DNA from: Stenotrophomonas sp. UBA2124 | Lineage (GTDB): Bacteria; Pseudomonadota; Gammaproteobacteria; Xanthomonadales; Xanthomonadaceae | DNA length: 64,000 nt | Direction: 5' to 3' | NCBI GenBank assembly: GCA_002329155.1 | Contig: DCXY01000029.1 | Span: 71,093-135,092 of the forward strand | Part shown: piece after piece, positions 17,888 through 27,266 of the stretch | How the letters are laid out: the number at the start of each line of letters is the position of its first letter | Position numbering within the stretch: position 1 is the first letter of the stretch | The notes under the pieces: model-generated | Database searches by the model: none | What the model was told of the DNA's origin: nothing | The model's input: the letters and a program-made list of their open reading frames with translations, nothing else | Translations under genes and position numbers: made by a program

Positions 17888-18409
17888 TCATTTCCTGCTC
17901 CATGCCTGCCGCACGTCCACGCCCAGCCGGTTGGCGGTGGCGCGCACGTGCGCGTGGGTGATGGCCACCGCCAGCGCGTCGGCGGCGTCGGCCTGCAATT
18001 TGCCGTGCAGGTTGAGCATCAGCCCAACCATGTGTTGAACCTGTTGTTTTTCCGCCCCGCCGCGCCCGACCACCGCCAGTTTGATCTCCGTGGCGGCATA
18101 TTCGCTCACCGGCAGGTCGCGCAGCACCACCGCGCACAGCGCGGCGCCACGCGCCTGGCCCAGCTTCAGCGCCGAATCGGCGTTCTTGGCCATGAATACC
18201 CGTTCGATGGCTACTTCATCCGGCCGGTATTCCTCGATCAGCGCGTGCAGCCCGTGCACCAGCAGCTTCAGGCGCTGGGCGAAATCGGCCGCGCCCAGCA
18301 GCACCAGCGGGCAATGATGGACGTGCCGTGCCTTGCCGTTGGCATCTATGTCGATGATGCCCACGCCGGTGCGCTGTGAGCCGGGGTCGATGCCAAGGAT
18401 GCGGGTCAT
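17888..18409 (-). CDS. ruvC: Crossover junction endodeoxyribonuclease RuvC
   Basis: The 173-residue resolvase has the RNase-H-like core with the first catalytic Asp in [11 protein letters not shown], Glu in VAIERVF near residue 69, and the C-terminal Asp pair in [14 protein letters not shown]. It cuts Holliday junctions together with RuvAB. yebC precedes it by 66 bp. Confidence 0.96.
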   Translation of the reverse strand: MTRILGIDPGSQRTGVGIIDIDANGKARHVHHCPLVLLGAADFAQRLKLLVHGLHALIEEYRPDEVAIERVFMAKNADSALKLGQARGAALCAVVLRDLPVSEYAATEIKLAVVGRGGAEKQQVQHMVGLMLNLHGKLQADAADALAVAITHAHVRATANRLGVDVRQAWSRK

Positions 18410-18475
18410 GGGTTGCCTGTGGGGGAAAGACGGCGCGCAGCATCGCAGTGCGCCGTCTCACCTGCCGGGACAGGT

Positions 18476-19204
18476 TCAGCCGGGCAGGCTGGCCTGGTCC
18501 ACGTTGGAATACACGTCCTGCACGTCGTCCAGGTCCTCCAGCATGTCCAGCAGCTTGCGCACCTGCAGGGCGGTGTCGCCATCGACGGCAATGTCGTTGT
18601 CCGCGCGGAAGGTGATTTCGGCGTGGTCAGGCACCAGCCCAGCCGTTTCCATCGCCGCCTTGACGTCCTGGAACGCCTCGGTCGCGGTGAGTACATCAAT
18701 GGAAGCATCGTCCGGATACACCACGATGTCATCGGCGCCGGCTTCGATGGCCGATTCGGTGATCTTTTCCTCGTCCGCGCCCGGCGCGTAGGTCAGCACG
18801 CCCAGCCGCTTGAACATGAAGGCCACCGAGCCTTCGGTGCCCATGTTGCCGCCGCACTTGCTGAAGGCATGGCGCACATCGGCCACGGTACGCACGCGGT
18901 TGTCGGTGAGGCAGTCCACGATGACCGCCACGCCACCCGGCGCGTAGCCTTCGTAACGGATTTCCTCGTACTCCACGCCTTCCAGTTCGCCGGTGGCCTT
19001 CTTGATGGCGCGCTCGATCACGTCCTTGGACATGTTGGCGGCCAGGCCCTTGTCCATGGCAACGCGCAGGCGTGGGTTGTTGTTGGGGTCGCCTCCACCG
19101 CCGCGAGCGGCAACGCCGATCTCACGGATGATCTTGGTGAAAATCTTGCCGCGCTTCGCGTCAGACGCGTTTTTGCGGGCTTCGATGGAAGGACCTCTAC
19201 CCAT
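18476..19204 (-). CDS. YebC/TACO1-family protein
   Basis: The 242-residue protein has the family core [45 protein letters not shown] and [14 protein letters not shown]. Relatives have been described as transcriptional regulators and, more recently, as ribosome-associated factors that relieve stalling. The N-terminus [12 protein letters not shown] differs from the common MAGHSKW form. Its place directly before ruvC is conserved in many bacteria. Confidence 0.95.
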   Translation of the reverse strand: MGRGPSIEARKNASDAKRGKIFTKIIREIGVAARGGGGDPNNNPRLRVAMDKGLAANMSKDVIERAIKKATGELEGVEYEEIRYEGYAPGGVAVIVDCLTDNRVRTVADVRHAFSKCGGNMGTEGSVAFMFKRLGVLTYAPGADEEKITESAIEAGADDIVVYPDDASIDVLTATEAFQDVKAAMETAGLVPDHAEITFRADNDIAVDGDTALQVRKLLDMLEDLDDVQDVYSNVDQASLPG

Positions 19205-19268
19205 GGGATTTACCGTACATCTGTCAGGAACAGGGTGCGAATTCTACCCGATCCCCCTGCCCAGCCCC

Positions 19269-19907
19269 TCATTGGCGGTAACGCGGCACGCCCTCGGGGA
19301 AATGCCCCTGGCGCAGGAAGCTGGCGGTCAGGCTGGCCACTTCGGCCGAAAACACCATGCCGGTATGGCTGACCGGCACCACGCAGTGGTCGGCCAGCCC
19401 GTGCAGGCAGGTTTCCTCCAGACCGACGGTGCCGTCCGAATCCCCGGGCAGGGCATTGAGCAGGGCGCCGACGCCATGGGCCAGGTTTCCGGCGACCAGG
19501 CCGACTTCGGCACGGCCATGCCAGTCCGGCAGGCCATGCTGCAGCAACTCGCCACTGCGCCCCAGCGCCCTGCCCCAGCCGTGGCCGGCCAGCGTGCGGG
19601 CGGTGCCGCTGCCGCACAGCGGCGAGCCGAGGCAGACCACCCGCCCGACATCGAGCTCGGGCGACTGGCGCAGGGTTTCCAGCGCCACCAGCCCACCGAG
19701 GCTGTGCCCGACCAGGCTGGTGGGCCCGTGCCGGCGCAGCCAGTCGGCCAGCGCCGGCACGGCCACATCGGGGCCGCCGAACACGCTGGGGTAGCCGAAC
19801 ACATCCACCTTGAAACCCTGTTGGCGCAGGCGCAGTGCCAGCGGCATCAGCCACGAGCGAGGGTTCCAGATGCCATGCAGCAGTAAAACGCGGGGGTCTG
19901 CAGTCAT
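19269..19907 (-). CDS. Small alpha/beta hydrolase (lipase/esterase-like)
   Basis: The 212-residue protein has the nucleophile elbow GHSLGG (Ser near residue 68) after an oxyanion-type LLHGIWNP, a possible catalytic Asp in the C-terminal third, and His in VSHTGMVF near the end. There is no signal peptide, so it is probably cytoplasmic. Substrate is unknown. It resembles compact PGAP1/YdeN-type hydrolases. Confidence 0.8.
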   Translation of the reverse strand: MTADPRVLLLHGIWNPRSWLMPLALRLRQQGFKVDVFGYPSVFGGPDVAVPALADWLRRHGPTSLVGHSLGGLVALETLRQSPELDVGRVVCLGSPLCGSGTARTLAGHGWGRALGRSGELLQHGLPDWHGRAEVGLVAGNLAHGVGALLNALPGDSDGTVGLEETCLHGLADHCVVPVSHTGMVFSAEVASLTASFLRQGHFPEGVPRYRQ

Positions 19908-20000
19908 GCGGGCAGTCTGGCCGATCGTGGCGGTTGGGCCAAGGTTGGTGGCGTTGTGGGTTGGTTGGGGTTTGGGTTGGTTGCTGGTGGCAGCGGCTTA

Positions 20001-20130
20001 ACCCCTCCCCAGCCCTCCCCTCCGCCTTCGGCGCAAGGGAGGGGGCTAGAAGCGGCTTTCCCGCAATTCCATCAGATTGCTTTACCACCCCCTCCCTTGC
20101 GCGAAGCGCAGGGGAGGGCTGGGGAGGGGT
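20001..20130. repeat. Large paired inverted repeat (intergenic, family A)
   Basis: A 21-bp arm ACCCCTCCCCAGCCCTCCCC T (20001-20021) is matched perfectly by its complement at 20110-20130. Inside, GCGCAAGGGAGGGGG (20031-20045) is matched at 20088-20102. A variable centre of about 40 bp separates the halves. Copies occur at 30578-30705 and 35393-35526. It could end transcripts from both sides. Confidence 0.85.
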
Positions 20131-20146
20131 CTGCTTCAAGCACCCC

Positions 20147-20671
20147 TCAACCCACCAACCGCTCCCGCCTCAGAATGAACTCCCTGTCGCGCACCCTGCC
20201 CACCGGAAACTCGTAGGCGCCCACATGGGTGAACCCATACCGGCCATAGAAGCGTTGCGCGCCGAGGTTCTCCGACCACACGCCTATCCACAGCGCCTGC
20301 GAATCACGGGCCTGCAGCCATTCCAGCGCGGCGGTGAACAGCTGCCCGCCATGCCCACCGCTCTGGTGGTCGCGCAGCACGTACAGGCGCTTCAACTCGC
20401 CATCACCCGGCACCACGTCCGGATGCGGCAGGCCGCAGGGGCCGGCGAAGGCGAAGCCGACGGCCTCGCCGTCCACCTCCAGCAGCCACGCCGCGTATTC
20501 GCCCGAGGCCAGCTGCTGGCGCTGCAGCGCCACCGGGTAGGCGGTGGCCAGGTAATCGGCCAGGTCTTCCGGCGGGTACAGGTGGCCGAACGTCTCCACG
20601 AAGGTACGTTCGGCCAGTGCACATAGGGTGCTGGCGTCGTCTGCGGTGGCGCGGCGGATGGCCATGGTCAT
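20147..20671 (-). CDS. GNAT-family N-acetyltransferase
   Basis: The 174-residue protein has the acetyl-CoA loop QSGGHGG near residue 107 after the beta strand LKRLYVLRD, and motif B WIGVWSENLGAQRFYGRYGF. These define the GCN5-related fold. The substrate cannot be told. It lies 51 bp after aspS on the same strand and may be co-transcribed. Confidence 0.88.
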   Translation of the reverse strand: MTMAIRRATADDASTLCALAERTFVETFGHLYPPEDLADYLATAYPVALQRQQLASGEYAAWLLEVDGEAVGFAFAGPCGLPHPDVVPGDGELKRLYVLRDHQSGGHGGQLFTAALEWLQARDSQALWIGVWSENLGAQRFYGRYGFTHVGAYEFPVGRVRDREFILRRERLVG

Positions 20672-20722
20672 GCCTCGGTGTAGGAGAGAAAAACGCGGAC
20701 GCCCTGCCCTCCTTCAACCGGC

Positions 20723-22477
20723 TTACTTCTCCGCCTTCTCGCGCACCTGGATGTGCACTTCGGCCAGCTGCGCATCAGCAATCGGCGACGGGGCGTCGGT
20801 CATCAGGCACTGCGCGCCGGTGGTCTTCGGGAAGGGGATCACGTCGCGGATGGACTCGGTGCCGGCCATCAGCGCCGCGATGCGGTCGATGCCGAAGGCG
20901 ATGCCACCGTGCGGCGGTGCGCCGTAGTTCAGCGCATCCAGCAGGAAGCCGAACTTGGCGCGCGCTTCCTCGGCACCGATGCCGAGCAGCTCGAACACCG
21001 CGCTCTGCATTTCCGGGCGGTGGATACGGATGGAGCCGCCACCGATCTCGTTGCCGTTGAGCACCATGTCATAGCCGCGCGAAACAGCAGTCCTGGCATG
21101 CGCGCGCAGCTCGGCCACGTCGTCCACCGCCGGGGCGGTGAAGGGGTGATGCAGGGCCACGTAACGCTGCTCTTCCTCGTCCCACTCGAACATCGGGAAG
21201 TCGGTGACCCACAGCGGGCGCCAGCCTTCGGCCACCAGGCCGAAATCCTTGCCGGCCTTCAGGCGCAGCGCACCCATGAAGTCGGACACCTTGTTGTAGC
21301 CGCCAGCGCCGAAGAACACGATGTCGCCATTGCCGGCACCCACGTGCTCGAGCAGCGCGGCAAAGGCATCCTCGCTGAAGAACTTCTGGATCGGCGAGCT
21401 GATCTCGCCGTTGTCGCCGATCTTGATGTAGGCCAGCCCCTTGGCGCCGTACTTGGCGGCATGGGCCGCGTATTCGTCGATCTGCTTGCGGCTGAGCGTG
21501 CCACCACCGGGAATGCGCAGCGCGGCCACGCGGCCATCGGCGTCATTGGCGGCGGCAGTGAACACGGCGAACTCGCTGTCCTTGACCAGCTCGGCCACGT
21601 CCACCAGCTCCAGCGCGATGCGCAGGTCCGGCTTGTCCGAGCCGTAGCGGCGCATGGCCTCGGCCCAGGTCATGCGCGGGAACTGCGCATCCAGGTCCAC
21701 GTCCACCACTTCCTTGAAGATGGCGCGGATCATGCCTTCGACGAAATCCTGGATGTCGCGCTCGCGCACGAAGGCGAATTCCATGTCCAGCTGGGTGAAT
21801 TCGAGCTGGCGGTCGGCACGCAGGGCCTCGTCGCGGAAGCAGCGGGCCACCTGGTAGTAACGGTCGAAGCCGGCCACCATCAGGATCTGCTTGAACAGCT
21901 GCGGGCTCTGCGGCAGCGCGTAGAACTCACCGGCGTGCATGCGCGCCGGCACCAGGAAGTCGCGTGCGCCTTCCGGGGTGGCCTTGGTCAGGATCGGGGT
22001 CTCGATGTCCTGGAAACCGCGTGCGTCCAGATGGCGGCGCAGCGCCTGCACCAGCTTGATGCGGGTGCGCTGCATGCGCTGCATTTCCGGGCGGCGCAGG
22101 TCCAGGTAGCGGTAGCGCAGGCGGGTTTCCTCGGACGGGTTCTCGTGCGCGTGGAACGGCAGCGGCGCGGCCTTGTTGAGCACGGTGATGGCGGTGGCGA
22201 TCACCTCCACCTTGCCGGTGCGCATCTTGTCGTTGACCGCATGGCGGGCGCGGACCACACCCTCCACCTGCAGCACGTCCTCGTAGCCCAGGCTGGCGGC
22301 CACGGCGAACACCTCGGCGTTGTCCACTTCCACCGTCACCTGCACGATGCCTTCATGATCGCGCAGATCGATGAAGCAGACACCGCCCTGGTTGCGGGCA
22401 ACGTCGGTCCAGCCGGCGAGGGTCACGGTTTGGCCGATCAGGGTCTCATCGACCAGGCCGCAGAAATGGGTACGCAT
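20723..22477 (-). CDS. aspS: Aspartate–tRNA ligase
   Basis: The 584-residue class II synthetase charges tRNA with aspartate. It has the N-terminal OB anticodon-binding domain ([24 protein letters not shown]), motif 2 ([18 protein letters not shown]), the bacterial GAD insertion and motif 3 ([15 protein letters not shown]). Length is normal for bacterial AspRS. Confidence 0.97.
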   Translation of the reverse strand: MRTHFCGLVDETLIGQTVTLAGWTDVARNQGGVCFIDLRDHEGIVQVTVEVDNAEVFAVAASLGYEDVLQVEGVVRARHAVNDKMRTGKVEVIATAITVLNKAAPLPFHAHENPSEETRLRYRYLDLRRPEMQRMQRTRIKLVQALRRHLDARGFQDIETPILTKATPEGARDFLVPARMHAGEFYALPQSPQLFKQILMVAGFDRYYQVARCFRDEALRADRQLEFTQLDMEFAFVRERDIQDFVEGMIRAIFKEVVDVDLDAQFPRMTWAEAMRRYGSDKPDLRIALELVDVAELVKDSEFAVFTAAANDADGRVAALRIPGGGTLSRKQIDEYAAHAAKYGAKGLAYIKIGDNGEISSPIQKFFSEDAFAALLEHVGAGNGDIVFFGAGGYNKVSDFMGALRLKAGKDFGLVAEGWRPLWVTDFPMFEWDEEEQRYVALHHPFTAPAVDDVAELRAHARTAVSRGYDMVLNGNEIGGGSIRIHRPEMQSAVFELLGIGAEEARAKFGFLLDALNYGAPPHGGIAFGIDRIAALMAGTESIRDVIPFPKTTGAQCLMTDAPSPIADAQLAEVHIQVREKAEK

Positions 22478-22635
22478 GGAAAAACTCCGCAGGGGATACC
22501 GGCGCCGAAGCGCGCCAGTGAGCCCCGTATTTTGCGGCCCAGCGGGGGCCGGGGCAAATCTGCCGCCCAGTCACGCGGTCTTCAGCGGCCCTGCCCCTAT
22601 AGTGCGGCCACCGAAACCTGAACAGGGATGCCGCC

Positions 22636-23631
22636 ATGAATCGTCACCTTCTGCTCGCAAGCCTCGCCGCCCTGCTGCCGCTGGCCGGTTTCGCCGCCCC
22701 GGCGGCCGCCCAGAACTACGGTTATGCCGATGGCGACACCATCCGCTGTGAAAGCAACGACAACCGCCAGCGCGTGTGCAATACCGGTTGGCGCGGCAAT
22801 GCCATGCTGGTGCGCCAGCTGTCAGACACCCGCTGCGTCGAAGGCCGCAATTGGGGCAGCAACAACGGCAGCATCTGGGTCAGCGGCGGCTGCCGCGCCG
22901 AGTTCGCACCCGGCCGTGGCGGCGGTGGCTGGGGCGGTGGTGGCAACTGGAATGGCAACAACAACGGCAACGCCGGGGTGATCCGCTGCGAGAGCAACGA
23001 CAACCGCCAGCGCGTGTGCAATACCGGTTGGCGTGGGGCCACGCTGGTGCGCCAGCTGTCGGACACCCGCTGCATCGAAGGCCGCAACTGGGGCAGCAAC
23101 AACGGCAGCATCTGGGTCAGCGGCGGCTGCCGCGCCGAGTTCACCGAAGGCCGTGGCGGCTGGGGTGGTGGCGGCAACTGGAACGGCAACAACGGCAACG
23201 CCGGCACCATCCGCTGTGAAAGCAACGACAACCGCCAGCGCGTCTGCAACACCGGTTGGCGCCGCGCCACGCTGGTGCGCCAGCTCTCCAACACCCGCTG
23301 CATCGAGGGCCGCAACTGGGGCGCCAGCAACGGTAGCGTCTGGGTCAGCGGCGGTTGCCGTGGTGAGTTTGCCCAGGGCCGTGGCGGCGGTGGCTGGGGT
23401 GGCAGCAACGGCCACTGGAGCGACAACCAGTACGGCACTTCCAACTATATGGTTGAGTGCAGCAGCAACGACAACCGTCCGCGCTCCTGCCCCTGGGAGC
23501 GCCGCCAGGGCCGCCCGGTGGTGGTGCAGCAGCTTTCAAGCACGCAGTGCGTTGAAGGCCGCAACTGGGGCTACAACGGCAACAGCCTGTGGGTGACCGG
23601 TGGCTGCCGTGCCCGCTTTGGCAGCCGCTGA
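22636..23631 (+). CDS. Secreted DUF3011 repeat protein
   Basis: The 331-residue protein has a signal peptide (LLLASLAALLPLAGFAAPAAAQ) and four DUF3011 units of about 55 residues. Each starts IRCESNDNRQRVCNTGW and contains VRQLS-TRC-EGRNWG and WVSGGCRAEF; the fourth has diverged. Gly/Asn/Trp-rich linkers join them. Four cysteines per unit suggest disulfides in the periplasm or outside the cell. The function of DUF3011 is not known. It is transcribed divergently from aspS. Confidence 0.85.
   Translation: MNRHLLLASLAALLPLAGFAAPAAAQNYGYADGDTIRCESNDNRQRVCNTGWRGNAMLVRQLSDTRCVEGRNWGSNNGSIWVSGGCRAEFAPGRGGGGWGGGGNWNGNNNGNAGVIRCESNDNRQRVCNTGWRGATLVRQLSDTRCIEGRNWGSNNGSIWVSGGCRAEFTEGRGGWGGGGNWNGNNGNAGTIRCESNDNRQRVCNTGWRRATLVRQLSNTRCIEGRNWGASNGSVWVSGGCRGEFAQGRGGGGWGGSNGHWSDNQYGTSNYMVECSSNDNRPRSCPWERRQGRPVVVQQLSSTQCVEGRNWGYNGNSLWVTGGCRARFGSR
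22741..23604 (+). repeat. Intragenic tandem repeats encoding DUF3011 units
   Basis: Repeat units begin at 22741, 22981, 23209 and about 23452, with spacings of 240, 228 and about 243 bp. The first three are nearly identical in DNA, including synonymous positions; the fourth is not. This indicates recent duplication or gene-conversion within the gene. Confidence 0.85.
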
Positions 23632-23655
23632 AGCACTGACTGAGCCGGTCTGAAG

Positions 23656-23681
23656 AAAAGGGCGCCGTCAGGCGTCCTTTT
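23656..23681. terminator. Bidirectional terminator between convergent genes
   Basis: AAAAGGGCGCC (23656-23666) pairs with GGCGTCCTTTT (23671-23681) with one G·U position and a 4-nt loop, giving U-rich ends on both strands. The stop codon of the minus-strand gene lies at the loop. Confidence 0.85.
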
Positions 23682-24294
23682 CCGTCTTGTCGTCCCCCCA
23701 CGGCGCGGGGGGCAGCTCCGGCAACGGCTTGCTCAGGTCGAACTCGACACGGAACAGGCGCCCATCCGGGCGTGCCAGTTCGTAGATGAAACGCTGGCCC
23801 GGTTCCACTTCCATCGCCCAGGTGTTGCTGACCGAGCCGGCCAGCCCCTCGCGCTTGAACATGGCCACCGATTCGGCATCCACCGGAAATTCCTGACGCA
23901 CCGCCGTGCCCGGCCGCAGCGAATGACCGCCGTACATCGTGACCGCATCCGGGCGGCCATCCTCATGGCGGTGGTCGTGCTTTAGCTGCAGGTTGTCCTG
24001 GCTACGCCGCAGCACCCAGGTGCGTGAGTGGTCCGCACCCACATGGAACGGCACGCGCAGTTCCTGGGTGGGCGCATCGCAGCCGCGCACATGCATCACC
24101 AGCGCCTTGCCCTCGAACGGGTCCGGCGTGGTGGATGCGGGGACGTTGGCCACCACGCGGCCGGCGAACGCCTGCCCGCAGTGGCTGGCCAGCGCCGCCA
24201 TGAACGCATCGGCTGGGGCTGCGGCACTGGCCGCGGAGGTGGCGAAGGCCGAAGCCAGCATCACGGTGCAGAGCGGTAGCGGGGAAATCTTCAT
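23668..24294 (-). CDS. Exported protein of unknown function
   Basis: The ATG at 24294 gives a clear signal peptide (MKISPLPLCTVMLASAFAT, cut after ASA). The ~208-residue mature region has one Cys pair (HCGQAF, RGCDAP) and stretches such as PFHVGADHSRTWVLRR and QRFIYELARPDGRLFRVEFD, suggesting a beta-rich periplasmic protein. No family with known function was recognised. It shares a terminator with the DUF3011 gene. Confidence 0.7.
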   Translation of the reverse strand: MKISPLPLCTVMLASAFATSAASAAAPADAFMAALASHCGQAFAGRVVANVPASTTPDPFEGKALVMHVRGCDAPTQELRVPFHVGADHSRTWVLRRSQDNLQLKHDHRHEDGRPDAVTMYGGHSLRPGTAVRQEFPVDAESVAMFKREGLAGSVSNTWAMEVEPGQRFIYELARPDGRLFRVEFDLSKPLPELPPAPWGDDKTEKDA

Positions 24295-24434
24295 GCCCCT
24301 GACCCTAGCTGCAAGACCCCCGTGCGGCAACCTGTTGACCGGATCAGTGCTGCGCAACCGGTGTCATGGCGTGATGCGCAACGCTGCGAAAAGCCCCGGG
24401 TGCGCCTTGCTTATCCGGGCTACGGCTGGGGTTG

Positions 24435-27191
24435 TTAGCGGCCTTGGCCGCAGTTGGGTTGGGCCAGCTTCTGCGCGGTAATGCGGGTTGGGCTTTGCGG
24501 CAGCAGCTCCCGCTCCAGAGCCGGCTGCGCCAATGACAACTCGGCCCCGGCCTCTCTGCAGCGCCCGCTTTCGGCCAGGGCCTGCGCATGATCGATGCGC
24601 TGGATGGCGGTTTCCACCGAGCCCGCTCCCACCCGCTGCACATACAGCTGCACCACCTGCTCCAGCGTGCGCGCGGCGGCGGCCGAATCACCGCTCTTGC
24701 GTTGGCGCTCGGCAAGTACCGCCAGGTAACGGCGCTGCACACGCACGTCCATTCCTTCCGAATACGGCTGGACCACCGCCAATGCCTGGTCGGCGGCGGC
24801 CAGGTCGCCGCGTGCAATCTGCAGTTGCGCCCAGCTCAGCTCGGCCAGCAGCCGGCGCGGATTGTCCGCCGCCACCAGGCCGGCCCAACCCTTGCGCGCA
24901 TGCTCAAGCAGCTGCTGTGCCTGCGCCAGCTGCCCCTGTTTGACCAGCAGCCGCGCCAGGTTCGCTTCCAGTATCCACACCGACGACGCATCGTCGCCCA
25001 GGTGGCTGCGGCGGATATCCAGACTGCGCTGGTAACCGGCATGCGCCGCGGCATGGTCACCCTGTGCCTCCTGCAACCCGGCAAGGTTGTTGAGGGTGAG
25101 CGCGGTTTCCATGCCCTGCGCACGGCCCGCCCGTTCAAACCGATCCAGCGCATCGGTGTATTCGGCGGCGGCCTGCCGGTAGTGCCCCAGGTCCTGGCGC
25201 ATGCCACCGCGCTCGTTATGTACCATCGCCACGTTGGTGCTGTTGCTGTCGAACAGGTAAGTAGCCAGCTCCAGCACCTCATCGCTGATCTTCAGCGCCT
25301 CTTCGTAACGCCCCTGCCCATTGATGGCGCGCATCAGTGCATATTGCCCGGCCCACCACTCCGAGGTGCGCGTACCCGATGGGCGGCGCAGTTCAGCGGC
25401 CTGACGCAACATGGGCTCGGCAACGCTGAAATCACCTTTTTCCGTAAGCATCAGCGCCTTGTTCTGCAGCACCGTGGCAACCGGGAATACAGCACTCCTG
25501 TTGGCCTTGTGCAGCGCCATGGCCTGATCGAAAGCCTGCGCCGAGGCGTCAAATTCACGCTGTGCGCTCAGCGCCAGGCCCAGCGAGTTGTAAGCCTGGG
25601 CGGTACGCAGTCTGTTGCCGCTGCCTTCCAGCAGCGCCAGCGACTGCCGGGCGAGCTTTTCCGACTCCGCACCGTGCTGACTATTGGCGAGCATGGTTGA
25701 CAGTTCGTTGAGTGAGACCGCGGCGATATCCAGGTTGGCGGGGCCGGACGCGGCCAGCACCGGAATGGCGGCCCGGTACAGGGGTTCGGCTTCCGCCTCC
25801 TGGCCGATGTTCTGGTAGGCCTGGGCCAGCACCGACTGCAGCCGTGCCTTCACCAGCGGCGAAGTCCAGTGCTGCTGGTCGATGCGCTTGCTGCTGGCTT
25901 CCAGCACCTGGCGTGCGGTGACTTCGTTGCTGCCCAGCATCCTGCCCTTGCGCGGGTTGGCCGCGTCGAACGAGGACACCAGGAACTCGCTCACCTCGTG
26001 CGCGACCTGCGCCTCCTGCTCGGCCCGCTCACGCGCCTTCTGCAGCCACCACATGAACCACAGGGTCAGCAGCAGCACGCCCAACAGCACCGAAAACCCA
26101 CGCCAGTTGCGGCGGAACCAGCGCCCGCTGCGATACAGCCGCCCACCATCGCGCGCCTGCACCGGGCGGTGCTGCTGCCAGCGGTGCAGGTCCGATGCCA
26201 TCGCCTCCACGGACGGGTAGCGTTGCTCGGGCACTGCCGCACCCGCGCGTACCACGATGGCATCCAGGTCCCCCTGCAGGGCCTTCGGCCAGGGGCAATC
26301 GGCACCGGCAAGCGTGCTGGGTGCAGCCACCGCGGTACCGGCAGCTTCGGCGCCGCGCTTGCCACGTACCCCTGCCAGCAGTTCGCCCAGCACGCAGCCC
26401 AGGCTGAAGACATCACCGGTCACACCCACCGGTTGCCCGGTCTGCAGCTCCGGCGCCGCATAGGCAGGGGTGAAGAAGCGATTGCGGTTGTCACCGTCCT
26501 CGGCTTCCAGCAGGCGCGATATGCCGAAGTCCAGCAGCACCGGCTCGCCATCGGCGCGCACCAGCACATTGTTCGGCTTCAGATCGCAATGCAGCACCAG
26601 CCGCGCGTGCGCCGCCTGCACCGCCCCACAGACTTTGAGAAACAGCGCCACACGCTGCCGCAGGTCCAGATTGTGGCGCACGCAATGCACATCCAGCGGC
26701 TCGCCGCGCACGAACTCCATCACCAGATACGGCAGCCCGCCCGGCGTGGTACCGCCGTCGTACAGGCGCGCGATGTTGGGGTGCTGCATGCCGGCCAGGA
26801 TGCGGCGCTCGGCGGCCAGGCGCTCGGCCACACGCTCGCCCGGGCTGCCCAGCAGGAACTTGATGGCCACTTCCTGCGAGTACAGGCCATCGGCACGCTC
26901 GGCGCGGAACACGATACCCATGCCGCCACTGGCAAGGCGCTCGCACAACCTCCACGAGCCTATCTGGTCGCCCTCGGCCAATTCGGATTCCATTGCCACG
27001 TTGAGCAGCTGCTGCATGGGCTCACGCGCACTGCCCAGGTCGCGGGTCTGTGCTTTCAGCAGCTCAAGGGTTTCAGCAATGACTTCGGGGTCGGCACTGA
27101 GCCGGGACAGCTCGGTATGCCAGCGCGAGGGTTCAAGCTCGCACACCGCATCGAACAGTTCCCGCACCTGATGCCAGCTTTCCCGATCCAT
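24435..27191 (-). CDS. Transmembrane Ser/Thr kinase with TPRs (second paralogue)
   Basis: The ATG at 27191 is preferred: AGGGG lies 6 nt upstream, and from there the protein aligns residue for residue with the kinase at 394-3144. The ~918-residue product has glycine loop ASGGMG, Lys111 in VAIK, HCDLKPNNVL with Asp203, DFG at 221-223 and an APE motif, then one membrane helix (about 365-383) and a TPR-rich C-terminal half. Unlike its paralogue it has no sigma factor gene nearby; the next upstream gene is an antiporter 76 bp away. The signal and target are unknown. Confidence 0.9.
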   Translation of the reverse strand: MDRESWHQVRELFDAVCELEPSRWHTELSRLSADPEVIAETLELLKAQTRDLGSAREPMQQLLNVAMESELAEGDQIGSWRLCERLASGGMGIVFRAERADGLYSQEVAIKFLLGSPGERVAERLAAERRILAGMQHPNIARLYDGGTTPGGLPYLVMEFVRGEPLDVHCVRHNLDLRQRVALFLKVCGAVQAAHARLVLHCDLKPNNVLVRADGEPVLLDFGISRLLEAEDGDNRNRFFTPAYAAPELQTGQPVGVTGDVFSLGCVLGELLAGVRGKRGAEAAGTAVAAPSTLAGADCPWPKALQGDLDAIVVRAGAAVPEQRYPSVEAMASDLHRWQQHRPVQARDGGRLYRSGRWFRRNWRGFSVLLGVLLLTLWFMWWLQKARERAEQEAQVAHEVSEFLVSSFDAANPRKGRMLGSNEVTARQVLEASSKRIDQQHWTSPLVKARLQSVLAQAYQNIGQEAEAEPLYRAAIPVLAASGPANLDIAAVSLNELSTMLANSQHGAESEKLARQSLALLEGSGNRLRTAQAYNSLGLALSAQREFDASAQAFDQAMALHKANRSAVFPVATVLQNKALMLTEKGDFSVAEPMLRQAAELRRPSGTRTSEWWAGQYALMRAINGQGRYEEALKISDEVLELATYLFDSNSTNVAMVHNERGGMRQDLGHYRQAAAEYTDALDRFERAGRAQGMETALTLNNLAGLQEAQGDHAAAHAGYQRSLDIRRSHLGDDASSVWILEANLARLLVKQGQLAQAQQLLEHARKGWAGLVAADNPRRLLAELSWAQLQIARGDLAAADQALAVVQPYSEGMDVRVQRRYLAVLAERQRKSGDSAAAARTLEQVVQLYVQRVGAGSVETAIQRIDHAQALAESGRCREAGAELSLAQPALERELLPQSPTRITAQKLAQPNCGQGR

Positions 27192-27266
27192 CCGCATCCC
27201 CTGCAGGTACCGCGCCCGTGATGGCACGGCAGTCTGACAGCGATGATAGACCCCAAAAGAACGTGA

